Source: CBFGWV01 sp965652545
Lineage (GTDB): Bacteria; Pseudomonadota; Gammaproteobacteria; Competibacterales; Competibacteraceae
DNA length: 20,643 bases
Direction of reading: 5' to 3'
NCBI GenBank assembly: GCA_965652545.1
Contig: CBFGWV010000056.1
Coordinates: 1-20,643 of the forward strand
Each line of letters begins with the position of its first letter. The first letter of the stretch is position 1. The translations under genes were made by a program, and so were the position numbers. This document shows positions 1 to 8,356 of this stretch, piece by piece. The notes beneath the pieces were generated by a model. It worked only from the letters and a program-made list of their open reading frames with translations, did not search any database and had not been told where the DNA came from.

Positions 1-58
1 GCTGTGAGCCTGACGACCACCGACGGCGCCATGCGAGGAGCCCGGGTAGCACCCTCCC

Positions 59-829
59 CTAACCGTCTTCCCCGTAGATGTCGAAGTCGAAGTACTTGCC
101 CTGAATCTGCTGATAGCGCCCGCTGTCGCGCAACTCACGGATACCCGCGTTCAAGGCCTCGCGCAGGCCATCCTCCCGCTTGCGCACGGCGATGCCGGCG
201 CCCTCGCCCATCCAGGCCGCGTCGGTAAAATACGGCCCGACGAACTCGAATGCCGCGCCCTCGGCCGTGCGCAGGAAACCGTCACGCACACTGATCGAGT
301 CGCCGAGAATCAGGTCCACCTCGCCACGGCCGATGGCCGCGTATACGTCCTCCTGGGTGGGGTAGCGCACCACCTTGACCAGATGCCCGAACAGGTCGGA
401 AGCAAAGTTGTCATGGGTCGTGCTCGCCTGCACACCGATCCGGCGTCCACGCAGCGCCTCGGCCAGGATATCCACGCCCGAACCCTTGCGCCGCACGAAG
501 CGCGCCGGTGTCTGGTAATACTTGTCCGTGAAATCCACCACCTGCTGACGGCCGATGGTGATCGACATCGACGCCAGGATCGCGTCGTACTTGCCCTCCA
601 GCAAGCTGGGGATCATCAGATCCCACTCCTCCTCGACCAGCTCACAGGGCCGGTTCAAGATCTCGCACAAAGCGTAAGCCACATCGATATCGAAACCCTG
701 CAACCGTCCGCTGTCGTCCTTGAAGCTGAACGGCGGGTATGCACCCTCCACCCCGAAACGGATGGGCTCCTGGGCTTGCGCCCCCACCATCCAAAACCAC
801 CCCAGCAACAACAACCCGATAGCACGCAT
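59..829 (-). CDS. Periplasmic lysine/arginine/ornithine-type ABC transporter substrate-binding protein
   Basis: This is a 256-aa family 3 solute-binding protein of the HisJ/ArgT/AotJ group, which captures basic amino acids in the periplasm for an ABC importer. Residues 1-19 form a Sec signal peptide with an AQA cleavage site before Gln20. The N-terminal lobe has the typical YPPFSF start (about 31-36), GFDIDV (about 45-50) and the SIT...RQQ ligand stretch (about 89-96), whose arginine binds the ligand carboxylate in LAO/HisJ. The second lobe has the conserved LGDS aspartate (about 175-178). A G-rich AGGGGGG stretch just upstream of the ATG may be the ribosome site. The gene follows astE after 149 nt on the same strand, which fits arginine uptake feeding the AST pathway, as aot genes do near aru genes in Pseudomonas. 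No permease or ATPase is visible; they may lie beyond position 1. Arginine is the best guess for the ligand, but specificity is not proven. Confidence 0.9.
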   Translation of the reverse strand: MRAIGLLLLGWFWMVGAQAQEPIRFGVEGAYPPFSFKDDSGRLQGFDIDVAYALCEILNRPCELVEEEWDLMIPSLLEGKYDAILASMSITIGRQQVVDFTDKYYQTPARFVRRKGSGVDILAEALRGRRIGVQASTTHDNFASDLFGHLVKVVRYPTQEDVYAAIGRGEVDLILGDSISVRDGFLRTAEGAAFEFVGPYFTDAAWMGEGAGIAVRKREDGLREALNAGIRELRDSGRYQQIQGKYFDFDIYGEDG

Positions 830-978
830 ATGCCCCCCTGTCGGTCTACTCGTATGCCGACTGCGGACGTCCCTCTCCGTCCAGCCAATGCTCCGCCCTC
901 CGGGCCATCCCGGAGTGGTCGGTTCGTCCCTGGTGATTCGTACGATCCGCCGTGCGTGGGGCTGCTGGCTCTTAGGGG

Positions 979-1968
979 CTAGAGCCGGTGCGGCACGATG
1001 ACCAGCCCAGCCCGTTGACCGGACTGCACACGCGGATTCGGAAAAATGATGCGGGCGTTGTCCTCGTCGACCAGCCAGCGCGTGTCGCCGTCTTCGGCCA
1101 GCACGCTGCCGCTTGCCAAAGGTGTGAAGTTCGCGACCTTGTCATCCAGGTGAAGGCGGAAATCATCGCTCCGCTTCATCACCTGCCGGGCTACCTTGAA
1201 CAGGCGGAACGCCTCAGGCCGGTAGTCCGGCGCCTCCAGGCTGCCCTCGATCCACTGCCACAGGCCGTCGGCAAAATCGGCCAGCCGCGCCAGGTTGTTG
1301 CGGCCGAAGGGCAGGGCCTTGCCCAGCTCCAGCGTGAAGCCGGCGGTATCGAAGTAGCGCCGGGTCCAGAACGAGAACGTCGGCGAGTCCTCGCTCTGCA
1401 ACAGCATGGTGCTGACCCCCAGAGCGCCCAGGCGGGCGATCTGCTCATGTGCATACACCCCGTCGGCCGGGTTGGGGTGCAGGCCGAAGCGCTCAATGTG
1501 CGAGTCGCGGATTGCGGTGTGCAAATCCAGGTGCCAGCGTGGCAAGTCATCACGCGGGCTCTTGCTGAAGAACCCGTCCACCACGGCCTCCAGCGCCGCA
1601 GCACGGCGGGCCTCCAGCACGTTGGGGGCGGTGTCCCAGTCCGCGCCGAACAAACGATTCATGTCATGCTCGATGAAACGGCGGTCTTCGCGGATCGCCT
1701 GCGGGTTGCCGAACACCACCAGCAACCGCACGGCCGGGTTCAGGGCGCCAGCGGCCATGGCCTCGAGCAAGGCATCCAGCAGTTCCATGGGTGCAGTCTC
1801 GTTGCCGTGCACACCGGCCGAGAGGATGAGTTCGCCGATCGGCTCGGACGGTTCGATGACGACCACGCCTTCGGTCGGGGCGCTCACCCGGGCACCGCCG
1901 GGCAATTGCGCCGGGGGCGTGAAGGGCCGCTCGTCCAACAAGGCGGCCAGGGTATCCAATGAGGTCAT
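979..1968 (-). CDS. astE: Succinylglutamate desuccinylase AstE
   Basis: AstE catalyses the last AST step, hydrolysing N-succinylglutamate to glutamate and succinate in the cytoplasm. The 329-aa product is a zinc carboxypeptidase-like protein of the AstE/AspA family. It shows the zinc motif HGNE (His54, Glu57), the third ligand in DLHT (His150) and the catalytic Glu214 in TLELG. Length agrees with E. coli AstE (about 322 aa). The frame runs open upstream to 2049, but the ATG at 1968 is preferred: it gives the family-like N-terminus MTSLDTL, has an AGGAA upstream, and lies 11 nt after the astB stop instead of inside astB. It is the last gene of the AST operon. Confidence 0.96.
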   Translation of the reverse strand: MTSLDTLAALLDERPFTPPAQLPGGARVSAPTEGVVVIEPSEPIGELILSAGVHGNETAPMELLDALLEAMAAGALNPAVRLLVVFGNPQAIREDRRFIEHDMNRLFGADWDTAPNVLEARRAAALEAVVDGFFSKSPRDDLPRWHLDLHTAIRDSHIERFGLHPNPADGVYAHEQIARLGALGVSTMLLQSEDSPTFSFWTRRYFDTAGFTLELGKALPFGRNNLARLADFADGLWQWIEGSLEAPDYRPEAFRLFKVARQVMKRSDDFRLHLDDKVANFTPLASGSVLAEDGDTRWLVDEDNARIIFPNPRVQSGQRAGLVIVPHRL

Positions 1969-1979
1969 GGGCTTCGTTC

Positions 1980-3323
1980 CTAGCGCTGGAAGGGATAGAC
2001 CGAGCCTAACCCGAGGATCCCGGTCAATGCATCCAGGGCCGTACGGCACTCATCCAGCAGGCACGGATCGGCCAAGTCGCGTGCATCCAGCCGGTCGCGG
2101 TAGTGGGTGTTCACCCAATCGCACAACTGGCCGTACAGCCCCGGGCTCATCAGCACCCGTGGGTTCATGGCGGCGAGGTCTGCATCGTCCAGCACCACGC
2201 GCAGCCGCAGGCAGGCCGGGCCGCCGCCGTTCTGCATGGACTGTTTCAGATCGAACACCAGCACCTCGTCCACCGGGCCGTCATCGGCCTCGAGGTCTTG
2301 CAGATATGCCCACACCGCCGCGCGCTGGCGGCATTCCTCCGGCACGACCAGGGTCATGCCGCCATCGGGCCGGCTCAGCAACTGGCTGTTGAAGAGATAG
2401 GACTCGACCGCATCGCTTACGGATACGCGGGCCTCGGGCACGCAGACGTCGATGAACTCGACACCGGTGGCGGCCAGCTTGTCGCGCAGTTCCGCCAACA
2501 CCAGGGCGCTGTCATGGAAGGCGCGCTCGTGCCGGAACAACAACGGCCCATTGCCCACGCTGATGACGTCGTTGTGGAACACGCCGGCGTCGATGACATC
2601 GGGGGCTTGTAAGGCGAACACGGTGCGCTCGCGATCCAACCCATGCAGCCGGGCCACCGCCTCGCAGGCCTCCAGCGTCTGGCGGGCCGGGTAGCGGGCG
2701 GGGCGCGGCGCATCGCGGTTGAAACCGCTCTGGCCATAGACGAACAGCTCCACCCCCGGATCGCCGTGCTGCCCGCACAAGCGGGTGTGGTTTGCCGCGC
2801 CCTCGTCACCGAAGTTGCCATGCGCCGGCAACGCCGGGTGATGGGCAAAGCGCGCCTCGTCCGGAAACATCGCCGCCAACACCCGCCCGGTGGTGTGGTG
2901 TTCGATGGCGCGGTGGAAGCGGTCCTGCAGGTTCGCCGGAGTGAAATGCACCCGCCCGTCCGCGGTGTCGGCGGCCGGGCTGACGGTGGCGGCATTGGCC
3001 GTCCACATGGGGGCGGCCGAGCTCACCGCCGCGAGAATCGCCGGCGCCTCACGCGCGCAGCGTTCGATCACCTGCGCATCGCTGCCGGCGAAGCCCAGAC
3101 GGCGCAAGGTGGCGACATCGGGCCGCTCGTGCGGCACCAGCACACCCTGGGCGAAGCCTCGGTCAGCCAGCGCTTTCATCTTGGCCAGGCCCTGCAAGGC
3201 CGCCTCGCGCGGATGGGCGACGGCGCGCTCGTTGCGCAGCGAGGCGACATTGCCGTAGGACAGCCCGGCATAGTTGTGGGTCGGGCCGACCAAGCCGTCG
3301 AAGTTGAACTCACGGGCGCTCAT
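1980..3323 (-). CDS. astB: N-succinylarginine dihydrolase AstB
   Basis: AstB is the second AST enzyme. It converts N2-succinylarginine to N2-succinylornithine with release of two ammonia and CO2, the nitrogen-yielding step. The 447-aa protein begins with the family signature NFDGLVGPTHNYAGLS. The catalytic triad of the pentein (amidinotransferase) fold is present: Glu174 in FGDEGAANH, His250 in VFHND and Cys371 in GGGPACLRLR. These correspond to Glu174, His248 and Cys365 of the E. coli enzyme. The start is supported by a GAGGTG site that overlaps the astD stop, with 9 nt between the genes. Nothing looks degraded. Confidence 0.98.
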   Translation of the reverse strand: MSAREFNFDGLVGPTHNYAGLSYGNVASLRNERAVAHPREAALQGLAKMKALADRGFAQGVLVPHERPDVATLRRLGFAGSDAQVIERCAREAPAILAAVSSAAPMWTANAATVSPAADTADGRVHFTPANLQDRFHRAIEHHTTGRVLAAMFPDEARFAHHPALPAHGNFGDEGAANHTRLCGQHGDPGVELFVYGQSGFNRDAPRPARYPARQTLEACEAVARLHGLDRERTVFALQAPDVIDAGVFHNDVISVGNGPLLFRHERAFHDSALVLAELRDKLAATGVEFIDVCVPEARVSVSDAVESYLFNSQLLSRPDGGMTLVVPEECRQRAAVWAYLQDLEADDGPVDEVLVFDLKQSMQNGGGPACLRLRVVLDDADLAAMNPRVLMSPGLYGQLCDWVNTHYRDRLDARDLADPCLLDECRTALDALTGILGLGSVYPFQR

Positions 3324-3332
3324 GGGTACACC

Positions 3333-4796
3333 TCAAACCGTCATGCCGGGGGGCAGTTGCTCGGGCCGGCGCACCGCATCCAGTTCCATGGAGGCCACCG
3401 GATAAGCGCAGTAATCGGCCGCGTAATACGCACTGGGCCGGTGATTGCCCGAGGCCCCGCTGCCGCCGAAGGGCGCGGTGCTTGCCGCCCCGTTGGTCGG
3501 CGCGTTCCAATTGACGATGCCGGCGCGGGACTCGCGCAGGAAAGCCTCGAAACGCTCGCGGCGGTCGTCGATCAAACCGGCCGACAAGCCGAAGCGGGTG
3601 TCGTTGGCCAAGCGTATCGCATGGTCGAAATCGCTGTAGCGATACACCGTCAGCAGGGGGCCGAAATGCTCCTCGTCGGGCACGTGCGCCACCCGAGACA
3701 GATCGACGATACCGGGCGACAACAAGCCGGTGTTCTCGGCCAGGCGACGCATGGGCAGCAGCACCGTCGCACCGGCGGCGTGCAGCTTGTCCTGGGCCTC
3801 GAGCAGACGGTCGGCGGCAGCCACGTTGATGACCGAGCCCATGAACGGCTGCGGGTCGGCGTCGTACGCCCCCACGCCAAGCCGGCCGGCAGCATCCATC
3901 AGGCGCTCCAGGAAGGCATCGCCAGCGGGACCTTGGGCCACCATCAGCCGGCGCGCACAGGTGCAGCGCTGCCCGGCGGAGAGGAACGCCGATTGCAGTA
4001 CGGCGATCAGCGCGCCGTCGGTATCGGCCACCTGGTCGCCCAGAATCAAGGGATTGTTGCCCCCCATTTCCAGGGCCAGGATCTTCTCCGGCTGGCCGGC
4101 AAACTGCTTGTGCAACAGGTGGCCGACCGTCGCGCTGCCGGTGAAAAACAACCCATCCAACCCCGGATGCGCCGCCAGAGCCGCGCCGGTGTCGCGCGCC
4201 CCCTGAACGAGGTTGAGCACACCATCGGGCAGGCCTGCTTCCTGCCACAGGCGCAGGGTGCGGTCGGCCACCGCCGGTGTCAGCTCCGAGGGCTTGAAGA
4301 CCACGGTATTGCCGGCGATCAATGCCGGCACGATATGGCCGTTGGGCAGGTGGCCGGGAAAATTGTACGGCCCGAACACCCCCACCACACCGTGCGGCCG
4401 GTGACGCAGAACGGCACGACCGTTGCCGGCGGCGCTCTCGCGCTGCCCGGTGCGCTCGTCATAAGCCTTGAGCGAAATGGCGACCTTGCCGATCATCGCC
4501 GCCACCTCGGTGGCCGACTCCCAACGCGGTTTGCCGGTTTCGCGGCCGATCAGATCGGCCAGTTCGTCGCGGTTGGCCTCCAGCACGGCGGCAAAACGCT
4601 GAACCAGTGCCACGCGGCTTTCGAACGGCGCATCGCGCCAGCCGGGGAACGCCCGCCGCGCCGCGGCCACCGCCTGCGCGACCTGGCCGGTGTCGGCGGC
4701 CTGGCCGGCCCACACGGACGCGTGGCTGACCGGGTTGGTGGACTCGAACGCCGCGCCCTGCCCGCGAACCCAGCGACCGTCGATGAACAAGCTCAT
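3333..4796 (-). CDS. astD: Succinylglutamate semialdehyde dehydrogenase AstD
   Basis: AstD is the fourth AST enzyme, an NAD-dependent oxidation of N-succinylglutamate semialdehyde to N-succinylglutamate. The 487-aa product is a full-length aldehyde dehydrogenase. It has FGPYNFPGHLPNGH (Asn145 of the oxyanion hole), FKPSELTP for cofactor binding, the general-base Glu243 in ALEMGGNNPL and the nucleophile Cys278 in AGQRCTC. The C-terminal GNHRPSAYYAADYCAYP stretch is typical of AstD rather than other aldehyde dehydrogenases. The start ATG overlaps the aruG stop as ATGA and is preceded by a perfect AAGGAGG, so translation is probably coupled. Confidence 0.98.
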   Translation of the reverse strand: MSLFIDGRWVRGQGAAFESTNPVSHASVWAGQAADTGQVAQAVAAARRAFPGWRDAPFESRVALVQRFAAVLEANRDELADLIGRETGKPRWESATEVAAMIGKVAISLKAYDERTGQRESAAGNGRAVLRHRPHGVVGVFGPYNFPGHLPNGHIVPALIAGNTVVFKPSELTPAVADRTLRLWQEAGLPDGVLNLVQGARDTGAALAAHPGLDGLFFTGSATVGHLLHKQFAGQPEKILALEMGGNNPLILGDQVADTDGALIAVLQSAFLSAGQRCTCARRLMVAQGPAGDAFLERLMDAAGRLGVGAYDADPQPFMGSVINVAAADRLLEAQDKLHAAGATVLLPMRRLAENTGLLSPGIVDLSRVAHVPDEEHFGPLLTVYRYSDFDHAIRLANDTRFGLSAGLIDDRRERFEAFLRESRAGIVNWNAPTNGAASTAPFGGSGASGNHRPSAYYAADYCAYPVASMELDAVRRPEQLPPGMTV

Positions 4797-5821
4797 GAGA
4801 CATCCTCCTTGGGCGACAAGGGCACGGCGCGCACCGTGTCGCCGGGTTGCAGGTCCAGCCGCGCCAGGACATCAGGCGTCAGCGGTAAGGTGTCGCCGGC
4901 TGGGCGGGTGTGCGCGAGTACGGCGCGGTAGTCGCTCCAGCGCCGGTTGGCGACCAGGTAGGTCAGCGGATCACCCGCCGGCGCGCCGGCGATGGCCTCG
5001 AACACGCGCGAGTTGCGCACCGCGCGGATGTCCGCACGCTCGCAGGCCACGGTGGGGCCGGCGTCGAAAATATCGACATAGCCGTGAAAGCGAAAACCCT
5101 CCGCCTGCAACATGCTCAGTGCCGGCCGGGTGTGCTCGTGGACCTGGCCGATCACCGCCTGCGCCTCGTCGGACAGAAAGCTCACATACAAGGGGTGATG
5201 GGGCATGAGTTCGGCGATGAAGCTCTTCTGCCCCACCACGGTGAGGTAGTCGGCGCGCGAGAACGGCATTTTGAAGAAGTGGCGGCCCAGGCTCTCCCAG
5301 AACGGCGAGCGGCCATCGACGTCGGAGACACCGCGCATTTCGGCGATCACCGTTGCGTCGAAGGCATCGGGAAACTCCGCCAGGAACAGGAATCGCGACT
5401 TGGCCAACAAGCTGCCGTTCTTGCTGTGCCGATAGTCGGCGTGCAGGAACAGCGAGCACAGCTCGGCCTGCCCGGTGAGGTCATTGGTGAGAAACAGCGT
5501 CTCCAGGCAACGGTACAGGTCCAGCGCGCGCGAGGCATGCACCGCGCGCCCCTTGCGATAGTTGTACCAGGGCTCGGTCAGGCCGACCGCACCTTCGATC
5601 CCGCAGATGCCCACCACCCGCTCGCTGGCGACGTCCTCCAGGACAAAAAGCAGGTGTGTATCCGCCGGCGGCCGGGGTTCGGCGAAGGTAGCCAACGCCT
5701 GCTCAAGACGCCGGCCGAGATAGTCCTCGTCCGCCGGCAGGCTGGTGAGGCCGGCGCCGGCACCGCGGGCCAGGGTCAGCAAGGCGTTGAGGTCGTCGCG
5801 GCGGATCGGGCGGATCAGCAT
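4793..5821 (-). CDS. aruG: Arginine N-succinyltransferase, subunit II (AruG type)
   Basis: This is the second subunit of arginine/ornithine N-succinyltransferase, which transfers succinyl from succinyl-CoA to the alpha-amino group of arginine. The 342-aa sequence is an AstA-family protein and is closest to AruG of Pseudomonas: it has LFLHADYRHSKNG, EMRG..D.DGRSPFWESLGRHFF, FIAELMPHHPLY and GYVDIFDAGP. The frame can start at a GTG at 5836 overlapping the aruF stop. The ATG at 5821 is preferred because it follows AGGAG by 5 nt and gives the conserved MLIRPIRRDDL start. The stop overlaps the astD start. It is paralogous to the preceding gene, and in Pseudomonas the two form a heteromer; E. coli has one AstA. 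Confidence 0.95.
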   Translation of the reverse strand: MLIRPIRRDDLNALLTLARGAGAGLTSLPADEDYLGRRLEQALATFAEPRPPADTHLLFVLEDVASERVVGICGIEGAVGLTEPWYNYRKGRAVHASRALDLYRCLETLFLTNDLTGQAELCSLFLHADYRHSKNGSLLAKSRFLFLAEFPDAFDATVIAEMRGVSDVDGRSPFWESLGRHFFKMPFSRADYLTVVGQKSFIAELMPHHPLYVSFLSDEAQAVIGQVHEHTRPALSMLQAEGFRFHGYVDIFDAGPTVACERADIRAVRNSRVFEAIAGAPAGDPLTYLVANRRWSDYRAVLAHTRPAGDTLPLTPDVLARLDLQPGDTVRAVPLSPKEDVS

Positions 5822-5832
5822 GGGGTCTCCTG

Positions 5833-6846
5833 TCACAGCGGCGACACGCGCACGCTGTCGCCCTCGCCCACGCCCAGAGCCTGGGCAAGCTCCGGGTCCA
5901 GGGTGATCTCATCGCGCTGCGGCAAGGCCATACGGCTGACCGTGGCGCGGAAATCGCCGAGCTTCTGGTTAGCAATCAACAACTCGGCGCCGCGACGCTG
6001 CTGGCCGAGGCGCACGCGAAACTCGCGCGAGGCCGCCACGGTGCGGATGGCATCGGTCGGGCAATGCAGAGTCGGCCCGCCATCGAAGATGTCGATGTAG
6101 TTGTCCGCCTCGAAGCCCTCGCGCGTGAGCACCTCGAAGGCCACCTCGTGCAGCGGGTTGACCTGCCCCAGCGCCGCCTGGGCCTCCTCCGACAACAAAG
6201 GCACGTAGACCGGGTGCTGCGGCATGAGCTCGGCGATGAAGGTGCGCCCGTGCACACCGCAATGCAGCTCGGCCTCTTCGTACTCCAAGCCGAAGAAGCG
6301 CCGGCCGACACTGTCCCAGAACGGCGAGCTGCCATCCTCGCGAGTCGGCCCGAGGATCTCCGACACCACCGTGTCGGCAAAGCGCTGCCGGTGGCTGGCG
6401 ATGAACAGGAAACGCGCCCGCGACAGCAGGTCGGACCAGGCGGTGAACGCCTGCTCCGGGTGCACTTGGTAGGCAGTCAACAGCGAGTGCCCGGTCAGGT
6501 CATGGCACAGCGACAAGGCATGCACTCGATTGACGATGCCCAGTTCGGTCGAGGCGTGGACGATGGTTTCGTTGCGGTAGCTGTAGAACGGCTCGTTGAA
6601 TCCAGCCGATGCGGTAACCCCGCACACGCCGTTGATCTGGCCCGAGGCGCTATCGAACATGACGAAGAAATAACTCTCCTCGCCATGGAAGCTCACATCG
6701 GCGGCCATGGCGTGTACCGACGCCTCGATGCGTCGGTACAAGGCATTGCGGTCATCCGGCAGCGAGGTGATGCCCACCGGACTGGCCGCGGCCACCCGCT
6801 CTACCGCAGGCAGGTCGGCGAGGGTGGCGGGGCGGACGATCTGCAT
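5833..6846 (-). CDS. aruF: Arginine N-succinyltransferase, subunit I (AruF type)
   Basis: This is the first subunit of arginine N-succinyltransferase, the committed step of the AST pathway. The 337-aa product starts MQIVRPATLADLPAVERVA and carries the AstA-family blocks SPVGITSLPDD, GEESYFFV, GFNEPFYSYRNET, LCHDLTGHSLL, DGSSPFWDSVGRRFF, FIAELMPQHPVYVP and NYIDIFDGGPTL. The last is the subunit I form of the ligand-site segment. It lies 12 nt after the astC stop and 11 nt before the aruG ATG. The ribosome site is weak (AGGGG about 9 nt upstream). Presence of two AstA paralogues in the order F-G matches the Pseudomonas aru operon. Confidence 0.95.
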   Translation of the reverse strand: MQIVRPATLADLPAVERVAAASPVGITSLPDDRNALYRRIEASVHAMAADVSFHGEESYFFVMFDSASGQINGVCGVTASAGFNEPFYSYRNETIVHASTELGIVNRVHALSLCHDLTGHSLLTAYQVHPEQAFTAWSDLLSRARFLFIASHRQRFADTVVSEILGPTREDGSSPFWDSVGRRFFGLEYEEAELHCGVHGRTFIAELMPQHPVYVPLLSEEAQAALGQVNPLHEVAFEVLTREGFEADNYIDIFDGGPTLHCPTDAIRTVAASREFRVRLGQQRRGAELLIANQKLGDFRATVSRMALPQRDEITLDPELAQALGVGEGDSVRVSPL

Positions 6847-6858
6847 GCCAGGAAGCCC

Positions 6859-8064
6859 CTAGGCCCCGACGACGCTGGCAACGGCGCGATCCAAGCGCTC
6901 CAGGCCCAGCGCGATGTCGTCTTCGGGAATGATCAGCGAGGGCGCCACACGCACCACATCGGGACCGGCCTGGAGGATCATCACCCCCTGCTCGGCCGCC
7001 GCGGTCATGATCGCCTTGGCTTGGCCGGCATAGGCCGGTGCCAGCACACCGCCGAGCAACAACCCCATGCCGCGTACACCGCTGAACACCCCGTGGCGCT
7101 GGCCGATGGCCTCCAGGCCCTCGCGGAAGCGGGCACTGCGGTCGTTCACACCGGCCAGCACTTCGGGCGTATTGACGATGTCCAGCAGCGCCCCGGCCAC
7201 CGCGCAGCCCAGCGGGTTGCCGCCGTAGGTGCTGCCGTGAGTGCCCATTTTCAGGTGTTCGGCGATCGCCGCGGTGGTCAGCATGGCCCCGATCGGGAAG
7301 CCGCCGCCCAGCGCCTTGGCGGTGGTGAGAATGTCCGGTGTCACCCCGTAGGCCATATAGGCATACAACGACCCGGTGCGGCCGACACCGGTCTGCACCT
7401 CATCGAACACCAGCAATGCATCGTTGGCATCGCACAGCTCACGCAAGCCGCGCAGGAAGCCGGGATCAGCCGGCATGATGCCGCCCTCGCCCTGGATGGG
7501 TTCGACCACGACCGCGCAAGTGGCCTCGGAGATGACCGCCTTGACCGCCTCCAGGTCATTGAAAGGCACATGGGTGATGCCACCGGGCTTGGGCCCGAAC
7601 CCATCGCTGTACTTGGCCTGCCCACCCACCGACACGGTGAAGAAGGTGCGGCCGTGGAAGGCGTTGTTGAACGCGATGATCTGGTGCTTGGACTCGCCGT
7701 GCTTTTCGAAGGCCACTCGCCGCGCCAGCTTGAACGCCGCCTCGTTGGCCTCGCCGCCGGAGTTGGCGAAGAACACCCGCTCGGCGAAGGTCGCATTCAC
7801 CAGCTTGCCGGCCAGACGGATCGCCGGCTCATTGGCCAGCACGTTCGACAGATGCCACAGCTTACCGGCTTGTTCGGTCAGCGCCCTCACCAGCGCCGGG
7901 TGGGTGTGCCCCAGGGCACTGACCGCGATGCCGCCGGCGAAATCGACATAGTCCTTGCCCGCCTGGTCCCACACGCGGGAGCCCTCGCCGCGCACGGGAA
8001 TGAACGCCCCCGGTGCATAGGTGGGAACCATGACCTTGTCGAAATCGGCTCGAGTGACCTGCAT
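6859..8064 (-). CDS. astC: Succinylornithine/acetylornithine aminotransferase AstC
   Basis: AstC is the third AST enzyme, a PLP-dependent transaminase converting N2-succinylornithine plus 2-oxoglutarate to succinylglutamate semialdehyde and glutamate. It is often also active on acetylornithine. The 401-aa protein is a class III aminotransferase: NSGGEANEAA (102-110) binds cofactor phosphate, Asp221 in FDEVQTGVGRTG contacts the PLP pyridine nitrogen, and Lys250 in TTAKALGGGFP forms the Schiff base. The frame is open to 8130, but the ATG at 8064 has AGGAG 7 nt upstream and gives the family N-terminus MQVTRADFDKVMVPTYAPG. It is the first gene of the AST operon. The argD homologue is the alternative name, but the operon context fixes it as astC/aruC. 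Confidence 0.96.
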   Translation of the reverse strand: MQVTRADFDKVMVPTYAPGAFIPVRGEGSRVWDQAGKDYVDFAGGIAVSALGHTHPALVRALTEQAGKLWHLSNVLANEPAIRLAGKLVNATFAERVFFANSGGEANEAAFKLARRVAFEKHGESKHQIIAFNNAFHGRTFFTVSVGGQAKYSDGFGPKPGGITHVPFNDLEAVKAVISEATCAVVVEPIQGEGGIMPADPGFLRGLRELCDANDALLVFDEVQTGVGRTGSLYAYMAYGVTPDILTTAKALGGGFPIGAMLTTAAIAEHLKMGTHGSTYGGNPLGCAVAGALLDIVNTPEVLAGVNDRSARFREGLEAIGQRHGVFSGVRGMGLLLGGVLAPAYAGQAKAIMTAAAEQGVMILQAGPDVVRVAPSLIIPEDDIALGLERLDRAVASVVGA

Positions 8065-8178
8065 AGCGGCGCTCCTGCGGTAAAGCGGTGGTAGGACAGT
8101 GTAGGCCGCGGGCGCGGCCGGAAGATTCAATGATGCGACGGGTTGTTCAGCAAGAGGAAGGCCGCTACCGCCCCAGGA
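8065..8178 (-). promoter_or_regulatory. Putative control region of the AST operon
   Basis: Three weak signals lie upstream of astC on the minus strand. A sigma-54-like element at 8149-8164 reads CGGCC-N6-TTGCT with correct GG/GC spacing but several mismatches; E. coli astC is sigma-54/NtrC dependent. A near match to the Pseudomonas ArgR half-site (GTCGC followed by an A-rich end) lies at 8125-8140; Pseudomonas aru genes are ArgR controlled. A TACACT hexamer at 8098-8103 could be a sigma-70 -10 box, without a good -35. A perfect 7-bp inverted repeat with a 2-nt loop, GGCCGCG-GG-CGCGGCC, is at 8104-8119. All are read by eye and none is strong alone. Confidence 0.35.
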
Positions 8179-8294
8179 GTAGGATGGGTTGAGCGCCAGC
8201 GATACCCATCAGCCGCACTTGATCGAAACTACACCCCCACCGGTCCGCACCCCGCCCTTCACCGATGGGTATCGCTACGCTCAACCCATCCTAC
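8179..8294. repeat. REP-like paired inverted repeat
   Basis: The left arm at 8179-8210 begins GTAGGATGGGTTGAGCG and ends GCGATACCCATC. The right arm at 8264-8294 is its reverse complement, except that the central CCA is replaced by TA. The spacer is 53 nt. Each arm is itself an imperfect hairpin (GATGGGT near one end, ACCCATC at the other). From memory, this motif is dispersed widely in gammaproteobacterial genomes as an extragenic palindrome. It lies between the end of the accessory module and the astC control region, so its RNA hairpin could also end transcription from the upstream genes; there is no T-tract. Confidence 0.85.
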
Positions 8295-8356
8295 ATTTCG
8301 CCTGCGCACCAAAGACTTGATTCACTTGGGAGATTCTTGAAGAACCAGCGGTTCGC

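Noticed and set aside
1..58. Start of a further minus-strand gene (ATG at 30-32)
   Set aside because: Only ten codons are visible, without a clear ribosome site or any similarity to a permease, so it cannot be supported.
2643..4931. Open frame of 762 codons on the plus strand opposite astD and astB
   Set aside because: It lies antisense to clearly conserved AST genes and its translation has the Gln/His/Arg-rich composition of a high-GC shadow frame with no recognisable domain.
6064..8094. Open frame of 676 codons on the plus strand opposite aruF and astC
   Set aside because: Antisense shadow of two conserved enzymes; rich in His, Gln and Arg with no family features.
8179..8294. CRISPR or insertion-sequence end
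   Set aside because: There are only two arms in inverted orientation, not regularly spaced direct repeats, and no transposase or target duplication is visible; a REP-type palindrome explains it better.
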